In this document: positions 1 through 10,483 of the stretch, piece by piece
Layout of the letters: each line of letters opens with the position of its first letter
Numbering within the stretch: the stretch's first letter is position 1
NCBI GenBank assembly: GCA_002007465.1
Contig: LNAC01000758.1
Coordinates: 64,096 to 128,095 of the forward strand
Length of the DNA: 64,000 nucleotides
Direction: 5' to 3'
Source: Ailurus styani
Taxonomy: Eukaryota > Chordata > Mammalia > Carnivora > Ailuridae
Position numbers and translations under genes: made by a program
Notes under the pieces: generated by a model
Told to the model about the DNA's origin: nothing
What the model saw: only the letters and a program-made list of their open reading frames with translations
The model's database searches: none

Positions 1-420
1 TGTGGCTTGGCCATAGATAAGCACTACATTGGCTATCCAGTGCATTGAATTCCCCCTAAAGTATGGATATTGGTGGAATTATGTCACCCTTTGTTTAAAA
101 TGAATTTAGTGTGGCTTACCATATATAAAATATATAGGGAGAACATAAGTTATAAACAGTCAAAGAAAGAACAAAAACAAGAACTATAAATCCTGGGGAA
201 AAAAACAGAATGAGGAATTAAGCTGATACAAAAAGTGGTCCTTTAGTGTGATAGTGGGCCACAGATTGGGCTTTAAGCAAAATAGCCAAGATTTCAAAGA
301 GTAAAGGTATCCCATTCCATCATGCAATTTAAAGTATCCATAAATTTATAATCAACCAAAACTATTCACACCAATCATAGACAGACTCTAAATACCAAAA
401 TACAACTTGTCTTAGAAGAG
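1..420. other. gene-free AT-rich sequence
   Basis: No coding frame, RNA gene or clear repeat is visible. On the minus strand this would be the 3' side of the broken coding-like stretch at 421-735. It could be the untranslated tail of that sequence, but no poly(A) tract or duplication is seen to prove it. Confidence 0.5.
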
Positions 421-735
421 TCAGAAGTTAGAAGCAAATATATTTTCCCCTTTTGTTGGAGTTGGTGTCCATTCATGGTCTGTAGGCTTGATAGCCTCAT
501 CTAAAATCTCTTCAAAATGCTCATTGGTGATGTCTGGGATTCTTAAGGTGTGCTTGAGTATTTCCATAGTTTTTCTGATTGTTGGCTCGTTGTCTTTGAA
601 AGTTGCCTCTCTCTAAACCGTTATTGCTACTGAACTCCCAGTTAACTTCTTGCTGATTCCTCCTCTTGGTGGTTCTGTACTGGGGCCCTAATTTACTAGA
701 GTGGGGACAGTTCCCACAGTCCCTAAATCTCATCT
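421..735 (-). pseudogene. possible broken coding relic, unrecognised
   Basis: On the minus strand one reading frame gives protein-like text across this span but is cut by stops at about 732-730, 690-688 and 615-613. The last open part (612 down to a TGA at 423-421) is 63 codons. It is rich in Glu, Lys, Ile and Thr and contains the segment IPDITNEHFEEILDEA followed by a Pro/Thr-rich tail, which looks more like real protein than random AT-rich translation. A second frame is open over 733-521 but reads less naturally. I do not recognise the family. It could be a decayed processed pseudogene, an old transposon-encoded fragment, or chance. No introns, poly(A) tail or target-site duplication were identified. 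Confidence 0.25.
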
Positions 736-1227
736 CCTATCATCAAGATTCACAACTCATTCCAATGGCTTCTCTAAATGAATAAATAGTGTGACCATCC
801 CATTACAAGGAGACTTGAGCCATCTGCCACTCTTCAGAAGACCCCCCTTCTTTAAATGAAAAGATCTTTATATTTTCATTAGTAATCAGTGTAATAATAT
901 ACAAATATCTTTTTAATATCCCAGTAGTTTATAACAGTTTACCTACTAATATCCCAAACAATGAAGGCTTGTTCCGTTTAAAATGTGCTTCTAAGGAATC
1001 TTTGGGTGAAACTTGAAAAAAATTTCATTATCTGTGCCTAAATTTCTTCTCATTCTCTTGAAAATACATTTACATTCATTGGGAACAAAGAAAAACAGTA
1101 ACACCAAACACCTTCACGCAAACATCCAAAACATAAAGCTTTCCAAGTTGTATATTTCCTGGCTTGGTTTCATATAATAGTCAAGCTGAAAAGTGCATTA
1201 GGAAATGTGTAGTCCTTTCTCTCCTTG

Positions 1228-1345
1228 AACAGATGGGAAAAGTGAGGCCCAGAGTGGTTACATGACTTGCCCAATATGCTACATTTTTTAAAGCTTAATT
1301 AGACCCCTAGTCTTCACTTTCAGTCAAGTGTTCTGCACATATTTA
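1228..1345 (-). repeat. MIR SINE fragment
   Basis: The run from 'gatgggaaaagtgaggccc' into 'ggttacatgacttgccc' matches the antisense of the MIR core (the sense form runs from the CTCAGTTT motif to CATCTGTAAAATGGG). It is an ancient, diverged mammalian repeat. Its ends are approximate. Confidence 0.6.
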
Positions 1346-2016
1346 TCTCTACTTCTTTCATCCATACCATGAAGAAGCCATACCCATACCATGTACTGTT
1401 AAAATCTCATTATCCTCTAAAAAAGTTAATTATTCAATGAGAATATTTATTATATATAATTGTATTTAAAATATATTATTATTTATTGACATTCATTCTT
1501 CTTCTCTCCTGCACTGCTTCCAGTATAATCTCATTCTGGGACTCTATCTTGAGAAAGAAAACTTTAATACAATATTTCTACTGTGTAAAGAAAAATGATT
1601 TAAAGTAAAGAAAAATGCATTGTATTTCTCACATCAGGAAGAATAGTTGTCATTTTGACTTTTTTCAAAAAGGTAATATCCAGCCAATTTCTATATTTGC
1701 TAGCTATTAATCACTTATGAAAGGAAGAGAGAATAATTTTATGCCAGTGAAATTCTGTAACTGATTCATTTGAAAAATGATTTACATAAACAGTCTAGAA
1801 AATTTCTTCTAGGCTCTTTTTGCAGTTGTCAGTTCTTATGTGCTTCCTAATTTATCAAATACACTTTGCTTCTGTTTCAACTCAATTTTCACATGTGCAA
1901 AGGAAAAAAAACTATGACATAAGGAGTACACATTCAATCTCCTACTCATAAATAATATTTATTCATAAAGAACATTTTTGACTTTGAAATCGAATCAATT
2001 AAAATTAATAAATACA
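1346..2016. other. gene-free AT-rich sequence
   Basis: There are short A/T runs and no frame, RNA or repeat I can name. Confidence 0.45.
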
Positions 2017-3115
2017 TGCACAAATAAATGTGTTTAGATTATTTGAATTGTTCTAAAATACCTTTGCTATTTGCTTGTGTAGGTTTATAGGAAATTGCCA
2101 TAATGGCTCCATCATTTTACATCTCCACTAGCAAAACATGATTAATCCAGTCTTTCCACATTCTCTCCAATATTTGTGTAGTCTCTCCATTTTTTAAAAT
2201 TTTAACCGTTCTGATAAATGGATTTGATATCTCATTGTGATTTTCATTTGCATTTCCCTAAGGGCTAATGTTGTTGTACATCTTTCCATGTGCTTTTTTG
2301 ACATCTTTATATTCCATCAACAAAATGTCTGTTCATGACTTTTGCTCATTTTCTATTGACTTGTTTGCTTTTTTACTGTTGGGTTTTTAAGAATTCTTTG
2401 TATATTGTAAATCATAGTCATTTCTCAGATATGTGGTTTGAAACTATTTTCTTTCATCAGTGAGCTTGTCTTTTTATCCTCTTTTTTTTTTTTAAAGATT
2501 TTATTTATTCATTTGACACAGAGAGAGAGATTACAAGTAGGCAGAGAGGCAGGCAGAGAGAGAGGAGAGAGGAGGAAGCAGGCTCCCTGCTGAGCAGAGA
2601 GCCCGATGTGGGCTTCAATCCCAGGACCCTGGGATCATGACCTGAGCCGAAGGCAGCGGCTTTAACCCACTGAGCCACCCAGGCGCTCTCTTTTCATCCT
2701 CTTAACAGGATAAAATACCTCCTTTCACAAAGCAAAGATTTTTAATTATGATGAGATCTGCTTTTTTTTTTTTTTCCAGTTTTTTCCTTTATGGATTGTG
2801 CTTTTGGAATCAAGTCTAAGAACTCTTTACCAAGCTCTAAAGCCTAAATATTATCTCTCATGCTTTTTTTTATAAAGGTTTTATATTTTATGTTTAACAT
2901 TTAAGTCTGTGATCATTTTTGATTTTCGTTTTGGTTTTTATTTGTTTTAAATGAAACATGAGGTTTAGGTCAAAGTTCATTTTTTTCTTTCCTCCGGATG
3001 TGAAATTTCCCAATTCCATTTCTTAATAAGATTATGTTTCCTTCACTGAATTGTTTTTGCAACTTCCTTAAAAATCTGCACAAATATGTTTAGATATTTG
3101 AATTGTCTTAAAATA
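2017..3115 (-). mobile_element. old L1 relic (3' half of ORF2 / 3' UTR), SINE-interrupted
   Basis: The text from about 2061 to 3076 reads as the antisense of an old L1. It includes the ORF2 C-terminal antisense motifs 'tctccaatatttgtgtagtc', 'ttttcatttgcatttcccta' and 'ttgggtttttaagaattc'. A later SINE (2481-2688) splits it. The relic is flanked by near-identical ~40-bp direct repeats at 2017-2060 and 3077-3115 (both begin TGCACAAA and end CTAAAATA or CTTAAAATA). These could be an unusually long target-site duplication or a local duplication. No open reading frame survives. Confidence 0.6.
2481..2688 (-). mobile_element. Can-SINE (tRNA-derived), minus
   Basis: Poly(T), then aaagattttatttattc, a GA-rich tract, and the inverted head ending 'tgagccacccaggcgc'. 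The body is of the 'aggcagcggctttaaccc' type, which I associate with mustelids. The duplicated flank atcctctt at about 2476-2483 and 2696-2703 is a plausible target-site duplication. It is inserted in an older L1. Confidence 0.85.
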
Positions 3116-3997
3116 AGAGCTGTGCTTTCAATCTTATAAATCTCATTTCTCATCAATAAACACTAGATGGCAATATTGGCCTTTATAAACGTGTTAGCAA
3201 CAGGTTCCCTGAAATTGTCCTTTTATTGAAATTTACTTTATATTCACAGCCTCTAATTTACTATAATTGTATGTATTTTTAAAACTTAAAGAAAGTTACA
3301 AAAAGAACTCTAAGTACTTATCTGGGGAGAAATATATCATCAGTTTATTTTGGAATATTAGAAATTGGTACAAGAGACTCCTGATAAGTCAATTTTCAAG
3401 AATTTCATTCTTTTAAATTCACTGGGGAAAAAAAAAGGAATGACCTCATGGACCTTTTTCCGGAATAAACTGTAAACTATTTCTTACAATTACATACTCA
3501 CATTTACATATCATAGCCCTGATTTCCAGAGAATATCCCTTTCAATTAGGGAAGGGTTTATTGTCTTTGAATATAAGGAAATGAATGACAACATTTTCTT
3601 GAGTAAATACAGTGCAAAGAAATCTATCAAGGAGTGTTTGTATTTTGAAATAGCTGTTATATGTCTACAACTTTTTAATAAAATATTTTAATTCATTTCA
3701 CTATTGTCAAAAATTGTTGACTCTAATTATTCCAATAAAATGAAGATACATGTTAGAAGATATTCTTCCAGTTGTCATTCTCCAAAAAGAACTGTGAGAC
3801 TGGTAATTACCTGACTTTACATACCATATAGAGAAAAATCTGCTTCATTTAATGAAAATAAATCCGTAAGTTTTTTTAATAGCTCATTGCGCTGTTCTAT
3901 ACATTTTCTAATTAACTACCATTTTTACTTTTTCTCATAAAGAAACTGCTTATTTAACAAGGGTGCTTATTTAGAGTAGTATTAAGAAAGAGGAATG
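3116..3997. other. gene-free AT-rich sequence
   Basis: No coding frame or recognisable repeat is seen. The region is AT-rich with scattered homopolymer runs. Confidence 0.45.
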
Positions 3998-4107
3998 GGG
4001 GGCACCAGGGTGGCTCAGTCGTTACGAATTTGCCTTCTGCTTGGGTCATGATCCCAGGATCCTGGGATCGAGCCCCACATCTGTCTCCCTTCTCTGCGGG
4101 AAACTTT
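3998..4107 (+). mobile_element. Can-SINE, truncated and diverged, plus
   Basis: The head 'ggcaccagggtggctcag' and the motifs 'gggtcatgatcccagg' and 'tcctgggatcgagcccc' identify a Can-SINE. The CT-rich tail and the AAATAAA tail are missing. It breaks off shortly before a T-run at about 4111. Confidence 0.75.
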
Positions 4108-4109
4108 TG

Positions 4110-4157
4110 AATTTTTTTTTTTTTACACACTGTGAATTAAAACATTTTAAAACTGAA
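4110..4157 (+). repeat. direct repeat copy 1 (partner at 4488-4528)
   Basis: A T-run followed by 'acacactgtgaattaaaac' and 'attttaaaactga' recurs at 4488-4528 with one base change (gaatt to ggatt) and a shorter T-run. The copies are about 375 bp apart with a SINE between them. This is longer than a normal SINE target-site duplication, so it is probably a local duplication. Confidence 0.8.
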
Positions 4158-4170
4158 AGAAGACACACCA

Positions 4171-4361
4171 GGGTGCCTGGGTGGCTCAGTAGGTTAAAGC
4201 CTCTGCCTTCAGCTCAGGTCATGATCTCAGGGTCCTGGGATCGGGGCCGCATCGGGCTCTCTGCTCAACGGGGAGCCTGCTTCCTCCTCTCTCTCTGCCT
4301 GCCTCTCTGCCTACTTGTGATCTCTCTCTCTCTGTCAAATAAATAAATAAAATCTTTTTAA
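4171..4361 (+). mobile_element. Can-SINE, mustelid-type, plus
   Basis: The sequence runs from head 'gggtgcctgggtggctcag' through 'ctcaggtcatgatctcaggg' and the CT-rich tract to 'tgtcaaataaataaataaaa' and a short A-run. It is nearly full length and lies between the two copies of the direct repeat at 4110 and 4488. Confidence 0.9.
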
Positions 4362-4487
4362 AAAATTATTTATGCCTAACATTGAGGTGTGTGCCTTAAA
4401 TATGCTTCCACAGTAGAGTTTGAATAAATACTGTCTCATCTATTTGTGATTGAAGGCTGCCTATTTACTTTGAATCTTGTACATATA

Positions 4488-4528
4488 ATTTTTTTTACAC
4501 ACTGTGGATTAAAACATTTTAAAACTGA
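4488..4528 (+). repeat. direct repeat copy 2 (partner at 4110-4157)
   Basis: This is the second copy of the T-run plus 'acacactgtggattaaaac' unit. The sequences outside the repeated unit differ. Confidence 0.8.
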
Positions 4529-5331
4529 GAAAAAAAGGAAAAGACTGTGAATTCTAACATTCCTCTGGTTCTAGAACTTCCCCTTCTGTTGTTGACAGGA
4601 GGAGATTTTTGGCTCTTGCTGGGTTTGCCTTGCTTCACAGAGGCATTCATACTTTACCAATGCAACTTGTCAGATGAGCAAAGAAAACCCTTTAGAAATT
4701 TCCAGGTAAAAATAATGGACATTCATATTTGTGTGAAAATAGCAACATTCACTTATGATCTGTGGTAGTGTTTAATATGCCTATGGATAAAGATACAGTT
4801 TTTCTAAAAAAAAAAGTTCTTTTGGGACGAGAACTACTTTAAGAATGTGTCAATGAGCAGAAACAGCTGAAATTATAAGATGAAAGGAAAAGGAATATTT
4901 TATTGGTAATGATGCAGGGAAAAGAAAAATGAGGTGCTCTTGGTCATAATGTGGATCCAGGTAGAGAGTGTCATACCCAGTGATGAGATAAATAATTGAA
5001 CAGAACCATAACTAAGAACCCAGATTCCAAGAGATACCTATTATCATTTAGGAGAAAAATCCTGCTACCCTATCCAGTTTCACAATAAAAAGAAATAATT
5101 TACTAACCGTTAGATATTGTGTTTCTGTGGTATGCTACTTTATACTTTGCAGAAACCCCTTTATATATGATATTCTCATTCATTCTTATTTTACCAATCA
5201 CTCAAAAATAGCTTCTCTTATCGACAAGTTGAGGGTCCCAACTTTAGATAGAATTAATAGGACAGAAACCTAGTCCCCTCCACCAAAATAATGTAGAAGG
5301 TAGGGGAAAAAAATTACAAACACACATCTGT

Positions 5332-5334
<3 letters not shown>

Positions 5335-5373
<39 letters not shown>
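5335..5373. repeat. (AC)n microsatellite
   Basis: About 19 perfect AC units. The short minus-strand open frame across it is a low-complexity artefact (alternating Cys-Val). Confidence 0.97.
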
Positions 5374-5378
<5 letters not shown>

Positions 5379-6568
5379 GTATATATGATTCTTTTATTTT
5401 TGAAAGATAGGTGAATGTATAGTGACTCAGTATAGGATTGTACTGTGAGCTTTTTAACCACTAGATGGAGAACTTGCTTTGCAAATTAATGTGTAAGAAT
5501 GGGGCAATCAAGCCAACTTAACTTTGCTGTCTGGGCAAAATTTGCTAATTTGGATCGTATATTAGACTTCTCAGTTTCAGTGGTCAACGTGGTTCAATTT
5601 GAAGCTAGGGTATAATTTGCACAATAACTAAAGTTGAAGTTAATACTTAGAAACAAACCACGCTCTATTTAGAACTGAAATCCATTAAGTTGTCTGCATT
5701 AGAGGGAGAAGCTGACCAATGGAGATAAAGCCAATTTGTTATACTGGAATAGCTGAACTGGTGAAAAAAAATTAATATAGCATGCAGCAATCGAAGCACA
5801 GGATTAAACTTCTGTGAGGTCACTTTGTTTTAATTTTCACTCTTAAGAAGAGTATAATTTAACCTGTTTCAAATGGCAGCAGGGTTAACGCTATCGTGGA
5901 TTTTTTTTTTTTTTGGCCCACCAAACTTGAAAAAATGGTATTAAATTTCCTAATTTCTAGCTCTCAAACAAATTCTTTTGAACCTAAAAATTAATGATCT
6001 ATATGAATAGTTGATTGCCTCTTTTACCTATGTTTACTCACCTTTCAGCTGGTCAAAATCAAGCAGCACTGTAGAAATTACATGAAATAATGTCAACAAA
6101 TGCCAATAACTTGGCACATAAAAATAGAGAGGACTCTCTCAAGACCTAATATCGTCCTTCTTCTTCAAGTGTTTATCTTGAGAGTCCCTACTGGCAATTC
6201 AATTCACACAGAAAAAAAATTAAAAATAAAAAAAAAATTCTCTTTGAAGAGATGGGCAGAGCGATTGAGTTTTTATGCCAGAGAAGATGCTACATGTTTT
6301 GGGCAGTTTTTCCAGTATTAATATCCAAAAATGGACAAGTAACTCTTGCCAACATAATTCAATGCTCTACGAGATAACACCATATGTATATGTCAGAGTC
6401 AAAGTAGGTTAAGCATCTAAATGTATCACATAATTTTGTGTTGGCTGCTATGATTATCTATTTAGTATATGGCATCAATAACCACTACATCAAAAAGCAA
6501 TTGAGATGTCAAACATACTTGTAAAAAAGAAGCCTTATAATTTTAAAATTACTTGAAAGTGAAATTAT

Positions 6569-6603
6569 ATAGATAGATAGGTAGATAGTAGATAGATAGA
6601 TAT
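6569..6603. repeat. (TAGA)n imperfect microsatellite
   Basis: Tandem TAGA units with two interruptions (GGTAGA and AGTAGA). Confidence 0.9.
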
Positions 6604-7330
6604 GGATTTTATATTATCCCTCAGGAAATTGACCACTCTGCAGCATTTACTAGATGTGATGAGGTAAAGGAGACAAAACCTGAATAAATCAGGGTAAATA
6701 TCTCCCAAATGCCAACAAGTTTAATATGAGGATAATATTTAATATGTTTTTGTTGTTGGAAAGGAGAAAGATTTCGTAAACAATTTTTTCCCTTCCTTTC
6801 CTTCCTTTTCTCTTCTTTTAATGCCTTGGTTAGACCCTAAAGATTGTGACTCACTATATCCAAATGTTTTCAGGGCGTCCACGCTTGGAAACCCTCATTA
6901 GACCCCATACATCTTCAGACTGGGAACTGGACCTGGTCTGCTATGGTAGGCCGTGTGCTAATTCAGGACATGAGTTAAGGGAGGGACTTACTAAGAGCTG
7001 AATGAATGGGGATATTCTCCACTGTAAGAGCAGGTGACATTGCACTAATTGTGTGAAGTCCTACTGCCTTCTTCTTCACTTTCTTACTAACTCTATCCCC
7101 AGTGTTGTGTACATGGACTACAATGCAGAAAAAGCTAATGATTATTCATTTAAGGAATAGAATGCCTTAAAATACTAATGTTCCTGTCTGAGAAGAAGAC
7201 TTTCACAGACCCTGTAAAATCTCTAATCAAGCTTTATGTATTTAAGGTATCATGTTTATCCCTTTATAGGAATGGTTTTCAGCATCCTGAGCCCTTTCTG
7301 CTAACAGATTTATCCTCACCCAGATTTCAC

Positions 7331-7348
7331 TTTTTTTAAGCTTTATGT

Positions 7349-7397
<49 letters not shown>

Positions 7398-7553
7398 AAG
7401 TGGAGGGAGGGGCAGAGGGAGAGGAAGAGAATCCCAAGCAGACTCCCCAGTGAGCATGGAACCAGACTCAGAGCTCGATTTCATGACCACGAGATCACAA
7501 CCTGAGCCCAAATCAAGAGTCCAACTCCTAAATGACTGAGCCACCCAGGCGTC
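7331..7553 (-). mobile_element. Can-SINE, older type, minus
   Basis: T-run, 'aagctttatgtatttgagag', a long (GA)n tract, 'ggaggggcagagggagagg', then the inverted head 'tgagccacccaggcgtccc'. The (GA)n expansion produces Arg-Glu and Ser-Leu low-complexity open frames on both strands that are not genes. Confidence 0.85.
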
Positions 7554-7983
7554 CCTTTCCCCCACATTTTCCACATTAGTGTAATGTTCCTTAATGCAGG
7601 AACTGGACAGACTTTGGAATCTAGTAACCCACACCCAAATACTGTTAGTAATTAGAGAAACACAGTTTTAAAATTGGATTTGGGTCTTTTAGTTTTTATT
7701 TATCTACACTTATATTTCATGTTATGATGTACTAAAATAGAACAATACAGGACCTTTTGACACGAGCTTGCAGCAGAAAAGGATGAGACGTTAAATTTTT
7801 TCACCCATACAGTGTTATCTGTAATTTGGTCAGATGATTAATGTCTTAGATACAGAAAAGCTGGGATGCAAATATGGATCATTTTGGGACTGTTGTGAAC
7901 CAAACACTTTATGATTCCAAATGTCTTTTTTTTTTTGCCACATTACATAATATTATACCTTGTTATTCAAAATTAAACTCAGG

Positions 7984-8166
7984 GTGGGGCGCCTGGGTGG
8001 CTCAGTCAGTTAAGCGTCTGGCTTCGGCTCAGGTCATGTACTCGGGGTTCTGGGATGGAGGCCCTCGTTGGGCTCCCTGCTCAGCAAAGAGCCTGCTTCT
8101 CCCTCTGCCTGCTGCTCTGCCTACGTGTGCTCTCTCTCTGTCAAATAAATAAATAAAATCTTAAAA
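7984..8166 (+). mobile_element. Can-SINE, plus, with target-site duplication
   Basis: Head 'ggggcgcctgggtggctcag', body, CT-rich tract, AAATAAATAAATAAAATCTT and an A-run. The flank aaattaaactcagg occurs at 7970-7983 and again at 8167-8180, a clean 14-bp target-site duplication. The copy looks recent. Confidence 0.95.
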
Positions 8167-8513
8167 AAATTAAACTCAGGATTACCTGCATAATCGATAA
8201 ATGACTCTTTATCCTATTTGAATTGATATCAACTGACAGTATTCATGAAGGTTTGCTTCTTTGTCTACATAGTGCTATCTAAATGTAGTTTTGTTTCCTT
8301 TGAAAACAATTAGGTTCCAAAGTCCCACTTTGGAAACATATATACCAAGTTCTTAAAGACTGAATATGAAAGTTTTTGAAATAAAGGGAACTTAAAAATA
8401 AGAGATGCCCCATTCGTATCTGTAATATGGCTTTTCAGGGAAGGGATGCTTACTGATGAAGAGGTTATATTGGAAAGGAACCTGCTGCTGGAGGTGACCT
8501 ATGAATATACTTC

Positions 8514-8640
8514 TTTGAGGATTTTATTTATTTGAGATACAACTTGAGCAGGGGGAGGAGTTGGGGAAGGGGCAGAAGGAGAGGGGGACCCCTAGAGGGG
8601 CAAGGGAGGTAGGATTCTAATTCAGAGCTCCTCAGTCCCT
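8514..8640 (-). mobile_element. degenerate Can-SINE fragment, minus
   Basis: 'aggattttatttatttgag' followed by a 'gggaaggggcagaaggagag' purine tract resembles the 3' half of an inverted Can-SINE. The tRNA-like head is lost. Confidence 0.5.
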
Positions 8641-8834
8641 CTGGTCCTTTCCACAAAAGTCTGTTATTTCTTCGGGACTTAGAGTCCTCAATGTTCTGCC
8701 TCATATGTTATTGTCCTATATGACTGACCGACTTTAAGTACCCTAAAAGCACACAGATGTTACATACCAGTGTGTAGATGATCAAGCCATACATTTTGTG
8801 GCTTCCTTTGCACCTCCTTGGTATCACTTTATTT

Positions 8835-9065
8835 GTTTCTTTATTCTATCGATGTGTAGTTGACACACAATGTTACATTAGTTTCAGGCGTACGGCACAG
8901 TGATTGGACACGTCTCTGTGTCATGCTGTGCTCACCACAAGTGTAGCTACCATCTGACAGCATGCACTATTACAGAATTACTGCCCAGAAGCCCTATGCT
9001 GTACCTTTTATTCCTGTGACTTATTCATCCTATAACTGCAAGCCTGGACCTCCCCATCCCATTCC
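8835..9065 (-). mobile_element. L1 3' UTR fragment, minus
   Basis: 'gtgtagttgacacacaatgt', 'cattagtttcaggcgtac', 'gctcaccacaagtgtagc' and 'cttattcatcctataactg' match the antisense L1 3' UTR and parallel the longer copy at 12580-12800. The short open frame here is not a gene. Confidence 0.75.
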
Positions 9066-9324
9066 ACCCCACACCCCGGCTGAGCCATATCTTTCATCCC
9101 AGAGGTCCTTTGGCCAAATCTTTAATAACCAACTCATTTTTCAAAGCTTTGTGGAAATACCACCTCTTCTTGGGGTTCCCTAAAATCCTGTTTGAGTTGC
9201 AACATTCTCCCCTGTGTTTCGTTAGCTTCCCGAGTATACTTATACAATAATCGTTCTCAATCTTATCCAAAATTTGAACTCATGTAAGGAACTTATGCCC
9301 ACACCAAGGATTCTGTATTAATTA

Positions 9325-9405
9325 GGCTGAGTTGCTGCCTGGGCATTGGGATATTTAAAAGCTTCCAAAGTGATGCTAATATATAGCCAAGGTTGAAAAC
9401 CACTG
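9325..9405 (+). mobile_element. MER5/hAT-like fragment
   Basis: 'gcctgggcattgggatat', 'aaaagcttccaaagtgatgc' and 'ggttgaaaaccactg' resemble the MER5-type non-autonomous hAT element, including its terminal 'gagaaccactg' motif. The similarity is from memory and only a fragment is present. Confidence 0.55.
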
Positions 9406-9653
9406 TTTTATGGTTTTATGTTATTATATTGAAACATTCTGTTGTATGTCTGGAATTTTCCTGTAGTCAAGAATTATGCTATTTAAAAAAATTTCCTTAA
9501 AGTTTAGCACAGAATTACTGCCAGATGGCTTTTATAGGCTCAAAAACAGTTGATTAATGAGAAGCCTCATTAATTGAGAAAAGCCTAGAAAGAACTTGAT
9601 TTGTGAAAGACATGAGGATTTCTCTAAGAGGTTGAATAGAAAGAGCCGAATAG

Positions 9654-9846
9654 GGCACCTGGGTGGCTCAGTGGGTTAAGCCTCTGCCTTCAGCTCAGGT
9701 CATGATCTTAGGGTCCTGGGATCGAGGCCCGCATCGGGCTCTCTGCTCACCAGGGAGCCTGCTTCCTCCTCTCTCTCTGCCTGCCTCTCTGCCTACTTGT
9801 AATCCCTCTCTGTCAAATAAATAAATAAAATCTTAAAAAAAAAAAA
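9654..9846 (+). mobile_element. Can-SINE, mustelid-type, plus, with target-site duplication
   Basis: It is near full length, from 'gggcacctgggtggctcag' to AAATAAATAAATAAAATCTT plus about 13 A. The flank agccgaatag (9644-9653) recurs as agccaaatag (9847-9856), one mismatch. Confidence 0.95.
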
Positions 9847-10366
9847 AGCCAAATAGTAGGTGAGGGCTACTTGGTAGAGACAGATTTTTCCTTGCGTTAT
9901 AACATGGTTTGTATATTACCACGGAGAAAGCACGTGGGTGAGAAAGCAGTAGAAATGGAAAGCCTCCTGGAAGAATATAGTTGTTTTAGCAAATAGGAAG
10001 AAGAGGGGAATCTGGACTCAGAAGCATTTGAACTCATGCAGGAAGCTGAACATGGCCCATAAATTCCAAACACCAAGTTAGTGGTCACCATACTGACCCA
10101 ATGCAGAGCAGTATCTTTTAGGAGTGGAAGCATTGCCACCATTGGCTTTATCCAGAACAAACACACCCAGCAAAGGATAAGAATGTCTAAGGATACTAAT
10201 AAAGCTGAAATGCAAACAAGTGTCAACTGAAAACTTAGAGAATGGAATCCCTAAAAAGCAATACAGGTATGTCATTTTGGCAAAGGACTTTTTCTCCATT
10301 ACCTCATTTTATTTTTATTATTTTTTTGTTTCCCCTGTACTCTGTTTCTGCTCCCCACTTCTTTCT

Positions 10367-10483
10367 TCCCCCCCTCCCTCCCTCCCTCCGTTCCTTCCTT
10401 TTTTCCTTCCTTCCTTCCTTCCTTCCTTCCTTCCTTCCTTCCTTCCTTCCTTCCTTCCTTCCTTCCTTCTCTCCTTCCTTTCT
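10367..10483. repeat. (TTCC)n microsatellite, polypyrimidine
   Basis: It starts with CCCT-type units and becomes a long, nearly perfect CCTT array. All overlapping open frames (Pro-Ser-Phe-Leu on plus, Glu-Gly-Arg-Lys on minus) are artefacts of the repeat. Confidence 0.97.

Larger units (their letters stand above)
4529..7330. other. gene-free stretch with simple repeats
   Basis: This holds the AC microsatellite (5335-5373), the TAGA tract (6569-6603) and a pyrimidine-rich run near 6785-6822. A short segment at 4599-4705 has splice-site-like ends, discussed as a finding. Nothing else is recognised. Confidence 0.45.

Noticed and set aside
5270..5461. 63-codon frame with alternating Cys-Val
   Set aside because: Translation of the AC microsatellite.
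7242..7634. 130-codon minus frame and 64-codon plus frame
   Set aside because: Both pass through the (GA)n tract and body of a Can-SINE. The Ser-Leu and Arg-Glu runs are repeat artefacts.
7984..8060. tRNA gene call at SINE heads
   Set aside because: The heads are tRNA-derived and retain promoter-box-like text, but they are part of interspersed SINEs with diverged arms, not functional tRNA genes.
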